From the NCBI GenBank assembly GCA_964469485.1, contig CAYXZP010000015.1, positions 1-31,992 of the forward strand: a stretch of 31,992 nt of DNA, in the 5' to 3' direction. This document shows positions 23,355 through 31,992 of the stretch, piece after piece. The position numbers were made by a program, and so were the translations under genes. Within the stretch, counting starts at the first letter, position 1; each line of letters opens with the position of its first letter. The notes under the pieces are model-generated. The model searched no databases. It worked only from the letters and a program-made list of their open reading frames with translations, and was not told where the DNA came from. The DNA is from CAYXZP01 sp964469485. GTDB lineage: Bacteria > Desulfobacterota > Binatia > UBA1149 > CAYXZP01.

Positions 23355-24212
23355 TCAGCCGCTGCCGGGGACAAGGACCAGCGTGGTCCAGCTCCCGCGC
23401 TCGAGTTCCTCTATGCAGCGGGCGCCCAGGCGCCTGAACGCGCCTTGTACCAGAGGTGCCCCGCCTGACTCAATCCCGGAAAGCACCACCCGCCCGCCGG
23501 GCGCTAAACAAGCGGCCAGGGCGGGGGCAAGCTCGACGAGGGTCTCGGCCACGATGTTGGCCAGCACCAGGTCGAAGCGTCCCGGCGGTCCTGCCGCTGC
23601 TGCCGCCTCGATGTCGAGTCGTTCGGCGACGCCGTTGACGACGGCGTTTCGACGGGCCACATCGAGGGCTACCGGATCGGTGTCGGTGGCCAGGGCGCGC
23701 CGGGCCCCGAGCTTCAAGGCGGCAATCGCCAGTACCCCGCTGCCGCATCCTATGTCGGCGACCGTAATTCCGTCGCGCGTGTAACGGTCGACCAATTCCA
23801 GACAGCAGTGGGTGGTCTCGTGGTGGCCGGTGCCGAAGGCCATGCCGGGGTCTATCACCACGGCTGTTCGACCGGGCGCTTCGCGGCCGGCCTCATGCCA
23901 GGGCGCGACCACGGCCAGACGGCGCCCCACGAGCAGTGGTTCGAAGTGCGCCTTCCAGTTCTCCGTCCACAGCTGTTCGGCAACGGCTTTGGCCTGACCG
24001 ATCTCATCGGTCAGGCCGGCCAAGCTATCTAGCAGGCCGGCGCGGGAGCGCTCGGCGGCAGCGCTATCGTCGGCCTCTATATAGAGGAGAAGACGGGCGC
24101 CCTGGCTGCCGTCCTCGATGACCTCGCTTGCTCGGTGGCCGAGCTCGGCGAGGCGGCCCGTGAGCAGGTCAAGGCCGCCGGCTACTGTTCGTAATTCCAG
24201 GCTGAACCACAT
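23355..24212 (-). CDS. prmA: Ribosomal protein L11 methyltransferase
   Basis: Started at ATG 24212 the protein is 285 residues, the normal PrmA length; the frame extends upstream to 24458 only through antisense of the phosphodiesterase gene. It has the substrate-side WTENWKAHFEPL (82-93), DPGMAFGTGHHETT (121-134) and the SAM motif VADIGCGSG (151-159), then LANIVAETL. The last is the PrmA version of the catalytic-loop motif. It methylates L11 on several lysines and the N-terminus. The start codon is directly preceded by seven A on its strand, with only a weak GAAGG further up. It diverges from the phosphodiesterase gene with 39 bp between starts. Confidence 0.95.
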   Translation of the reverse strand: MWFSLELRTVAGGLDLLTGRLAELGHRASEVIEDGSQGARLLLYIEADDSAAAERSRAGLLDSLAGLTDEIGQAKAVAEQLWTENWKAHFEPLLVGRRLAVVAPWHEAGREAPGRTAVVIDPGMAFGTGHHETTHCCLELVDRYTRDGITVADIGCGSGVLAIAALKLGARRALATDTDPVALDVARRNAVVNGVAERLDIEAAAAAGPPGRFDLVLANIVAETLVELAPALAACLAPGGRVVLSGIESGGAPLVQGAFRRLGARCIEELERGSWTTLVLVPGSG

Positions 24213-24251
24213 TTTTTTGGACCTTCGGCCCTGCGCTGCTAGCCTCAGTTC

Positions 24252-24983
24252 GTGCAGGAACGGCCGCTCGCCATAGCACACCGGGGCGCCTCGGGCATCA
24301 TGCCCGAGAATACCCGCCTTGCCTTTGTGAAGGCGCTTGACCTCGGTGCCGACGCGCTCGAGTTCGACGTTCAACTGAGCAGCGACGAGGTGCCGGTCGT
24401 CATCCACGACGAAACGCTGGACCGGACCACCAACGGCAAGGGCGCGGTGGCCGACCACGACCTGGACGAGATCACCAAGCTCGATGCCGGCAGCTGGTTT
24501 GCCGCCTCGTATTCCAACGTCAACGTTCCCACGCTCGAGGAGGTGCTTTCGACCTTCGTGTCGAAGGTGACCTGCAACATAGAGCTCAAACCCGACGGGA
24601 GGGTAAGCGCACTAGTTCGCCACGCGCTGACCCTGGTCGCGCGCGCGGACGCCTTCGACAACGTCATCTTCTCCTCCTTCTCGACCGACGCCCTGCGCGA
24701 GTTACACAAGCTCTCGCCCGATGCCCGCATCGGGCTGCTCATCAAGGGCGGGCGGATGGACCGTGCCTTCAAGCTGGCCCGCGAGCTCGAGGCCGAGGCG
24801 ATCAGCCCGCACGTGAGCATGGTTGACGGCTCTTTGGTCGCAGCGGCCCACAAGCGCGGGCTCGGGGTGCTGGCCTGGACGGCCAACGAACCGGGTGAGA
24901 TAGCTCTTCTGACCGCGCTCGGGGTAGACGGTATCTTCAGCGACTACCCCGACCGTGTGCACAGGCACGGCGCCGCGGCCTGA
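24252..24983 (+). CDS. Glycerophosphodiester phosphodiesterase
   Basis: This 243-residue GDPD TIM barrel hydrolyses glycerophosphodiesters to glycerol-3-phosphate and an alcohol. It starts at GTG 24252. The HRGASGIMPENT motif (10-21) gives catalytic H10 and R11; E37 and D39 (EFDVQ) bind the metal, and H52 in VIHDETLDRTTNG is the second catalytic His. The IELKPDGR strand and the C-terminal WTANEPGEI segment complete the family pattern. No signal peptide is seen, so it resembles cytoplasmic UgpQ rather than periplasmic GlpQ. It converges on the M16 protease gene with only 6 bp between stops. Confidence 0.95.
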   Translation: MQERPLAIAHRGASGIMPENTRLAFVKALDLGADALEFDVQLSSDEVPVVIHDETLDRTTNGKGAVADHDLDEITKLDAGSWFAASYSNVNVPTLEEVLSTFVSKVTCNIELKPDGRVSALVRHALTLVARADAFDNVIFSSFSTDALRELHKLSPDARIGLLIKGGRMDRAFKLARELEAEAISPHVSMVDGSLVAAAHKRGLGVLAWTANEPGEIALLTALGVDGIFSDYPDRVHRHGAAA

Positions 24984-24984
24984 G

Positions 24985-25003
24985 CCGGCCTAGTTCGGGC
25001 CGG
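24985..25003. terminator. Possible bidirectional hairpin between convergent genes
   Basis: CCGGCC (24985-24990), a seven-base loop and GGCCGG (24998-25003) form a 6-bp GC-only stem spanning the stops of the convergent phosphodiesterase and M16 genes. There is no T-run, so Rho-independent termination is not assured. Confidence 0.3.
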
Positions 25004-27728
25004 TGGCTTCGGGTCCGACCTTTACTTCGCTGCGGCGTTCGAGGGCCAGGTACCGGCCGGCAACCCGTTTCAGGTCGGCCGCGGTTACTGCTTCGATGTC
25101 GCGTGCGTAGTCACGTCCGGCCAGATAGCCAAGACCGTAAAGTTCGTTGAAGATCATCTCTTCGGCGATCGCCGAGTTGCTCTGCAGCGCGATCTCGTGG
25201 CTGCCGATGAGGTAGCGTTTGGCACGCTCCAACTCCGCTCCTTCCACCTCATGGTCGATCACGCGGTCGAACTCGGCCAGCAGGCCTTCCAGGGCCGCGC
25301 CTGTCTGCGAAGGGTCGGTGGCCATGTAGGCGCCGAACAGTCCGGGGCTCAGCCCCTGGGTGAAGAAGGCGCCGACGCTGTAGGCAAGGCTCCGCTTGTC
25401 ACGCAGTTCGGAGAACAGCCGCCCGCTCTGGCCGGAGAGCACCGTGTCGAGCACCGACAGGGCGTGACGGTCGGGATGGTCGACGGCCACGCTCGGCCAG
25501 GCCAGCACTATGTGGGCCTGCTCGCGGTCGCTGCTGTGACGTGCGCTGCGGACCGAGGCGGGAGCCGGATCGGTCTCGGCCGCGACGAACTCACCGGCTT
25601 TAACCTCGAGCCGTCCGAGCGCACCGGCCAGCAGTTCGGCCGTGCGGTCGGTGTCGACGTCGCCGACGACGGTCACGACCATGTTGCTCGGGTCGAGTCG
25701 CTCCTCGAAGAAGCCGCGCAAGCGGTCGGCCGTGAGCCCGGCCACGCTCTGTTCCTCGCCGAGTGTGGTCATGCCGTAGGGGTGTGTGGGAAAGACGGTT
25801 TCGAAGGCCAGGTCGAAGGCCACACGCGAACTGCTGTCCTCGCGGTGACGGATGGCAAGGAGCAACTCGCGGCGGGCCTTCTCGACCTCGTCGGCGTCAA
25901 AGGCCGGGTGCAGCAAGGCTTCGAGGAAGAGCGCCATTCCTTCGGCGAAGCGCGAGGACAGAAAGGAACCGGCAAGACCGAGCGAGTTGCGTCCCGAGAA
26001 CCCGTCTATCCCGCCACCCAGCGATTCGACGGCCGCGGCGAACTGGCGGCGGTCGTGCAGCTCGGTGCCGCGCGTGAGCATCTCGGCCGCGAAGTTCGAG
26101 ATGCCGTTGTCCGTGCGGGTCTCGGCCAGCAGGCCGCCGAGCATCGCGATGCGCACCGAGAACACAGGTACCTCGTGGTGCTCCTGGATGATGAGGCGGA
26201 CCCCGTTCGGGAGCCGTATGAGATCGGGCTCGGTGTCGGCCGGCCGCCCCGGCTCGGGACCGGCTGCCGGCCCGGCCGCCGCCACAGCGGTCGCCGCCAC
26301 AACGGTCGCCGCCCCTTTGGTGCCGGCCGGGTCTGCAGCGAGCGGCGCCGATAGCGCGAGCGCTTTTTCATGGTCGAGCCGTCCGTCGGCGGCCGCATCC
26401 TCGGGCATGAGGCTTACTACGGTCATGTTGTCGGGCCGGAGATAACGTCCGGCCAAGCCGGTCAGGTCGGACACGCTGACCGCGTTTATCCTTCTTATGT
26501 ACTCGTCGTCGTAATCGGGGTCGTCGTGAACGGTAAGCGCGTAGCCGAGTTCGCGCGCCTGCCCCTGGACCGTTTCGCTCCTGAACACGAAATCAGCCTC
26601 GAGATTGACGCGCGCTCGCACCAGCTCCTCCGCGCTCGCCGGGCCCTGCCGGACAGCGGCCAGTTCGGCGACTATCGTCTGGTAGACCTCGACCGTGCGG
26701 CCGGGTTCCATCGAGGCCGTCACCACGAACATCCCCGGGTCGGGCGGCGTGTATGCAAACACACTGACCCCGGTGGCGCTCTCGTCCTCGGCGACCAGCC
26801 GCCGGTAAAGCCGTGAGCTTTCGCCTCCGCCGAGCACCAAGGAGAGCAGGTCGAGGCCCGGCGTGTCGTCGTGGTCGGCCGCGGGAATGTGGAAGCCGAC
26901 GGCGAGGTGGGCCTCCTTGACGCTCATCTCGATGCTCTCGAACGCCAGTTCGGTCTGCTCGGGTTCGACGGGGCGTTCGACCTCACGGGCCGTCCCCTGG
27001 TCGAAATCACCGAAGAGGCGGGCCACGGCGGCCTTGGTGGTCTCGGTGTCGACGTCGCCGATGACGAGCAGTTCCATGTTGCCCGGCCCGTAGTGGCGGC
27101 TGTAGAAGTCGAGGACCTTCTCGCGCGTAAGCCCGGTTATCGACTCCTCGGTGCCGATGACGGGCCGCCGGTAGGGGTGCTCCCTAAAACCCGCGCCGAA
27201 CAGCGTGTGGAAGAGGCGGTTGCCGGGCCGGTCGCGCCCGCGCCGGTACTCTTCCATGACCACCGCCAGTTCCTTGTCCAGCTCGCCCGGGTCGAAGCTC
27301 GAATTGCGGACCGCGTCGGCCAACACGTCAAGGCCGAGTTCGGCGTGCCGCGAGGCCAACACGATGTGGTAGACGGTGTTGTCCCAGGAGGTCCAGGCGT
27401 TTATGCGGCCACCGGCCCCTTCCACCGCTCCGGCGATCTCTCCGAGCCCACGCCGGGCGGTTCCCTTGAACAGCATGTGCTCGTGGACATGGGCCACGCC
27501 GGCCTCGTGGTCGGATTCATCCGCGCCGCCGGCCCCGACCCAGACCTGCAGTGCCACCACGGGAGCGAAGTGGTCCTCGCGGATGAGGACGCGCATTCCG
27601 TTGTCGAGCCGGTAGACCGTGGTCGCCTCGGTGCTTGCGCTCTTGTGGCTAGTGCCGGGTTGTTGGCAGGCGGTGGCGAGCGCGGCGGCCACTACGACCG
27701 GCGCTAGCGCTATCACTCGGGGTCGCAT
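24990..27728 (-). CDS. Two-domain M16 (pitrilysin-type) zinc protease lipoprotein
   Basis: The 912-residue protein has a lipoprotein signal peptide with lipobox LATAC (Cys21). The N-terminal M16 half carries the inverse zinc motif HVHEH (80-84) and a downstream Glu at about 160 (VVMEEYRRG). An Ala/Pro/Gly-rich linker (about 465-505) follows, containing the direct run ATVVAATAVAAAG. The C-terminal M16 half lacks HxxEH at the equivalent place (ISNFAAEMLTRGT). This active-plus-inactive arrangement fused in one chain is common in Gram-negative M16 lipoproteins; in other bacteria the halves are separate subunits. The enzyme probably degrades peptides in the periplasm. It diverges from cvpA and converges on the phosphodiesterase. 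Confidence 0.93.
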   Translation of the reverse strand: MRPRVIALAPVVVAAALATACQQPGTSHKSASTEATTVYRLDNGMRVLIREDHFAPVVALQVWVGAGGADESDHEAGVAHVHEHMLFKGTARRGLGEIAGAVEGAGGRINAWTSWDNTVYHIVLASRHAELGLDVLADAVRNSSFDPGELDKELAVVMEEYRRGRDRPGNRLFHTLFGAGFREHPYRRPVIGTEESITGLTREKVLDFYSRHYGPGNMELLVIGDVDTETTKAAVARLFGDFDQGTAREVERPVEPEQTELAFESIEMSVKEAHLAVGFHIPAADHDDTPGLDLLSLVLGGGESSRLYRRLVAEDESATGVSVFAYTPPDPGMFVVTASMEPGRTVEVYQTIVAELAAVRQGPASAEELVRARVNLEADFVFRSETVQGQARELGYALTVHDDPDYDDEYIRRINAVSVSDLTGLAGRYLRPDNMTVVSLMPEDAAADGRLDHEKALALSAPLAADPAGTKGAATVVAATAVAAAGPAAGPEPGRPADTEPDLIRLPNGVRLIIQEHHEVPVFSVRIAMLGGLLAETRTDNGISNFAAEMLTRGTELHDRRQFAAAVESLGGGIDGFSGRNSLGLAGSFLSSRFAEGMALFLEALLHPAFDADEVEKARRELLLAIRHREDSSSRVAFDLAFETVFPTHPYGMTTLGEEQSVAGLTADRLRGFFEERLDPSNMVVTVVGDVDTDRTAELLAGALGRLEVKAGEFVAAETDPAPASVRSARHSSDREQAHIVLAWPSVAVDHPDRHALSVLDTVLSGQSGRLFSELRDKRSLAYSVGAFFTQGLSPGLFGAYMATDPSQTGAALEGLLAEFDRVIDHEVEGAELERAKRYLIGSHEIALQSNSAIAEEMIFNELYGLGYLAGRDYARDIEAVTAADLKRVAGRYLALERRSEVKVGPEATGPN

Positions 27729-27780
27729 CGCAGGAACTAATCAGTTGCGAGTCTCACGAGGGGTGGAGCGAGTCAAGCTG

Positions 27781-27789
27781 TGCTAGAAT
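27781..27789 (+). promoter_or_regulatory. Possible extended -10 promoter for cvpA-dnaG-rpoD
   Basis: TGC followed by TAGAAT is a strong extended -10 element (TGn plus five of six consensus bases). No matching -35 is present at normal spacing. It lies 27 bases before the proposed cvpA start in the divergent M16/cvpA gap and would give a leader of about 20 bases. Confidence 0.4.
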
Positions 27790-27815
27790 CGCGCCAAGCG
27801 GAGCGGACAAGCGTT

Positions 27816-28388
27816 GTGGGTGGGTTTGATATCGGTGTTGCCGCGGTGCTGGCCTTGTTCGCGTTTCGCGGCTACCGCCGCGGCATGGGGCGCGAGATCC
27901 TGTCGGTCTTGACCGTAATCGGCGCCGCCTGGATCGCCGTCGAGGCCGCTCCGGGTTTTGCCGACAATTTTGGCTCTCTTTTTGGCGCGCGCATTTCGAA
28001 GGTCCTCGACCTGGCGGCCCTGGCCGTTGTCTATCTCATCGCCTACATGGGCCTCAGAATCTTCTTGGCCATTGCGCGGCGGTTGTGGATATCGGTGGGC
28101 ACCTCGGCCCCGAGCCGCGTCGCCGGGACGCTTGTCGGCGGTCTCAAGGGAGCCGTCCTTGCCGGTCTTGTTGTCGCGCTTCTCCAAGGCACCCCCCCGT
28201 TCGAGGGCACCCTCGGCTCGCTTCCCGCGCCCGCGGCGGCACCGGTCGAAGCCATCGGCAAGCGTGTCGGGGATTCCGTGTTGGCGCCCCCGCTAGCTGG
28301 CTTGACCGGCCAGGTCGTCTCTGCCCTGATTGCGGTTGGCCGGTCGACGCAAAGCCAAGCTCGGACATATACCAGCGGAGCATCGTGA
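27816..28388 (+). CDS. CvpA-family membrane protein
   Basis: The start is taken as GTG 27816, giving GGFDIGVAAVLALFAFRGYRRGMGREI, the usual CvpA opening; an in-frame GTG at 27780 overlaps the putative promoter. The 190-residue protein has four hydrophobic helices, with the RGYRRG turn between helices 1 and 2, and a polar tail. CvpA proteins are inner-membrane proteins linked to colicin V production and envelope stress, with no defined reaction. The stop TGA overlaps the dnaG GTG, so translation is coupled. The position ahead of dnaG replaces the rpsU gene found in the enterobacterial operon. Confidence 0.85.
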   Translation: MGGFDIGVAAVLALFAFRGYRRGMGREILSVLTVIGAAWIAVEAAPGFADNFGSLFGARISKVLDLAALAVVYLIAYMGLRIFLAIARRLWISVGTSAPSRVAGTLVGGLKGAVLAGLVVALLQGTPPFEGTLGSLPAPAAAPVEAIGKRVGDSVLAPPLAGLTGQVVSALIAVGRSTQSQARTYTSGAS

Positions 28389-30113
28389 TCCCAGAGGAGA
28401 AGATCGACGAGATAAGACAATCGGCGCGAATATCCGAGTTCATTGCTCCTCATGTGGAGCTAAAAAGAAAAGGGCGGAGCCTTATGGGTCTCTGCCCTTT
28501 TCATTCCGAGAAGACCCCCTCGTTCTCTGTAAACGACGAGGGCGGTTTCTTTCATTGCTTCGGCTGTAGTGCCGGCGGCAACGTCTTCAAGTTTCTCATC
28601 GAGATCGAGAACCTGAGCTTTCCCGAGGCGGTGCGAAAGGTGGCCGACCGTTACGGCATCGATGTGCCCGAGCAGGGAGGTTCGCCCAGGTCCGAGCGTG
28701 AAGCGCTGTTCGCGGCCAACGCCTCGGCGCTGCGCTTCTTCAAGCGCCACCTGCACGAGTCCGACAGCGCGCGTGGCGCTCTCGATTACCTGGCCGGTCG
28801 CGGGGTCGGTGCCGAGGCCATCGAGACCTTTGCGCTGGGGGCGGCTCCGGCCACGGGTGATTCGCTCGTAAAGTGGTTCGCCCGCGAGGGCATAGAACTC
28901 GGCGTGGGCTGCCGGCTAGGGCTGCTCGGTGAGAAGGACGGCCGCTTCTATGACCGCCTGCGCGCACGGCTCATTTTCCCGATCCGCGACGTCCAGGGCC
29001 GTACCATCGGCTTTGCCGGACGTGTGGCCGAAGGGGCCGACGGGCCGAAGTATCTAAATTCCCCCGAGTCGCCGGTCTATCAGAAGAGCCGGGCGCTTTA
29101 CGGACTGGCCGAGGCGGGCCAAGCGCTCAGGGGAAGCCCGCAGCTGCTGGTCGTCGAAGGCTACCTCGACGTCATAGCCCTCCACGAGGCCGGCCTAGGC
29201 CCCGCCCTTGCGACCTGCGGTACGGCTATGACCACCGAACAGGCCCGCCTGCTAAAGCGCTTCGGTTCGGACGTGGTTGTTATCTTTGACGGCGACGAGG
29301 CCGGGCAAGCCGCCGCCGCACGCTGTTTCCCGGTGCTCGTAATGGCCGGACTTTGGCCCAAGGCCGTCTTCCTGCCCGAGGGCGAGGACCCCGACTCCTT
29401 TGTGCGTGCCAAGGGCGCCGCGGCGCTTGTCGAGCTTGTCGGGGTGGCCGAACCCTTGGCCGACGCCTACCTCGGGCGTCTCGGCCAGGGACCCGGCTCC
29501 GAGCCGGCCGGTGTGGCCAGGACCGGGGCCGAGTTGGCAAAGCTCATTGCCAAGGTGGCCGACCCCTTCGAACGCGACCTTTTGGTACGAAAGGCTTCCC
29601 TGTGGACGGGGCTTTCCGAACAGGTCTTGCGCCGGGGTGCATCGGGTACGGGCCGGCAGGCCGCGGCGCCCCGGGCCGCGGTGCGGGGGGCTCCGGGCGG
29701 GGCTCCGGGGCCCGAGGAGATGCTCGTTTCGGTGATGATTGCCGGCGAGAGCGCGCGCAGCTTGGTCACCGAGAGCGAGGGCGTTCGTTTGCTCGAAGGT
29801 TCGCCATGGCACGAAGTGGCCCTGGCCATCATCGACGCGCACCGCGAAGGACGGTCCATCGATGTGTCGGAAACCATCAGCGGATTGCCTGAACAGTTCC
29901 GCGACCGCGTGGCCGCGCGCCTTGGCGACGGCAGTCTGGAAAATGTCGCGACCTGTCAGAAGGTAGCCCGCGATTGCATCGGCAATCTCGAGGACAGGGC
30001 CCGTCGCAGCCACAACCTGGCCTTGGCCGAGGAACTCAGAAAGATTGAGCAGACGCGCGAGGTCGATGACCCGGGCCCGCACCTCTCGGATTGGAGACCG
30101 CGCAGCAGCTCGG

Positions 30114-30121
<8 letters not shown>
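28385..30121 (+). CDS. dnaG: DNA primase DnaG
   Basis: GTG 28385, after GGAG, gives a 578-residue primase starting IPEEKIDEIRQ as in the family; the upstream frame lies over cvpA. The CHC2 zinc finger uses C37, H40, C58 and C61 (LCPFH ... HCFGC). The TOPRIM catalytic core has EGYLDV (from about 258) and FDGDEAG (about 301), which bind Mg2+. A Gly/Ala/Pro-rich linker (about 420-445) leads to a helical C-terminal region expected to bind the DnaB helicase. The gene makes RNA primers for replication. Its end overlaps the rpoD start by 8 nt. Confidence 0.97.
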
Positions 30122-31907
<1,786 letters not shown>

Positions 31908-31916
31908 CCGACCTAC

Positions 31917-31992
31917 GGGCCCATAGCTCAGTTGGTCAGAGCAGGGGACTCATAATCCTCTGGTCCCAGGTTCGAGTCCTGGTGGGCCCACC
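31917..31992 (+). tRNA. tRNA with CAT anticodon, probably tRNA-Ile2 (3' end cut by window)
   Basis: Acceptor GGGCCCA pairs with TGGGCCC; D-arm AGCTCAGTTGGTCAGAGC; anticodon stem GGGGA/TCCTC (one G-T pair) around loop CTCATAA; T-arm GGTTCGAGTCC; discriminator A and CC up to the last base. C4-G69 and C5-G68 in the acceptor are the pairs TilS uses to distinguish tRNA-Ile2 from elongator tRNA-Met, favouring Ile2 read as lysidine-AU. There is no special C1-A72 mismatch, so it is not the initiator. Elongator Met remains the alternative. Confidence 0.9.

Noticed and set aside
26260..26345. Repetitive GCC/GGC-rich stretch inside the M16 gene
   Set aside because: It encodes the Ala/Pro/Gly linker between the two protease halves; ordinary low-complexity linker, not a mobile or regulatory repeat.
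25197..26354. 385-residue plus-strand frame
   Set aside because: Antisense of the M16 protease; no domain.
27745..27750. TTGCGA as -35 for cvpA
   Set aside because: 33 bases separate it from the TAGAAT box, far beyond normal spacing.

Overview
The window is a dense, GC-rich bacterial chromosome segment. Nearly every base is coding, GTG and TTG starts are common, and many genes overlap or sit within a few bases of each other. gshB, secreted and lipoprotein-type products and acyl-CoA catabolic genes suggest a Gram-negative. The mix (paired acyl-CoA dehydrogenases, a haloalkane-dehalogenase-like protein, a trypsin-like protease with Cys-rich helical modules, an EHP-repeat protein) resembles uncultured 'deltaproteobacterial' lineages such as Binatota, Myxococcota or Desulfobacterota. 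That assignment is inference only; no rRNA is present.

Region 1 (1-13259, minus strand) is an unbroken run of 14 genes, probably one long transcript. In 5'->3' order it holds: two acyl-CoA dehydrogenases; a MoxR AAA ATPase and a CoxE-type VWA protein; eboA and eboB; a TMEM220-like membrane protein and an exported beta-propeller; eboD, eboE, eboF and eboC; an enoyl-CoA hydratase; and a truncated haloalkane-dehalogenase-type hydrolase. All six genes of the EBO cluster (eboA-F) are present. This enigmatic biosynthetic or metabolite-traffic cluster is known from cyanobacteria, other bacteria and eustigmatophyte plastids. Here it has two extra genes inside it and acyl-CoA genes on both sides. This is the most interesting system in the window.

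Region 2 (13388-21202, plus strand) encodes an exported transglutaminase-like protein, an exported EHP-repeat protein, a secreted trypsin-like protease with a duplicated six-cysteine module, a sphingosine-1-phosphate-lyase-like PLP enzyme, a YtcJ-type amidohydrolase, a four-helix membrane protein and a zinc-ribbon methyltransferase-like protein. The last four form a compact series and may be co-transcribed.

Region 3 (21440-27728) is housekeeping: prmA-rsmE-gshB followed by tRNA-Phe on the minus strand, a glycerophosphodiester phosphodiesterase on plus, and a convergent two-domain M16 protease on minus. Region 4 (27780-31992, plus) is cvpA-dnaG-rpoD with overlapping genes, followed 9 nt later by a CAT-anticodon tRNA best read as tRNA-Ile2. 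This is a version of the macromolecular synthesis operon with cvpA rather than rpsU at its head.

No rRNA, insertion sequence, CRISPR array or phage gene was recognised. There is no gene-free stretch over 300 bases; the largest is 21203-21439.
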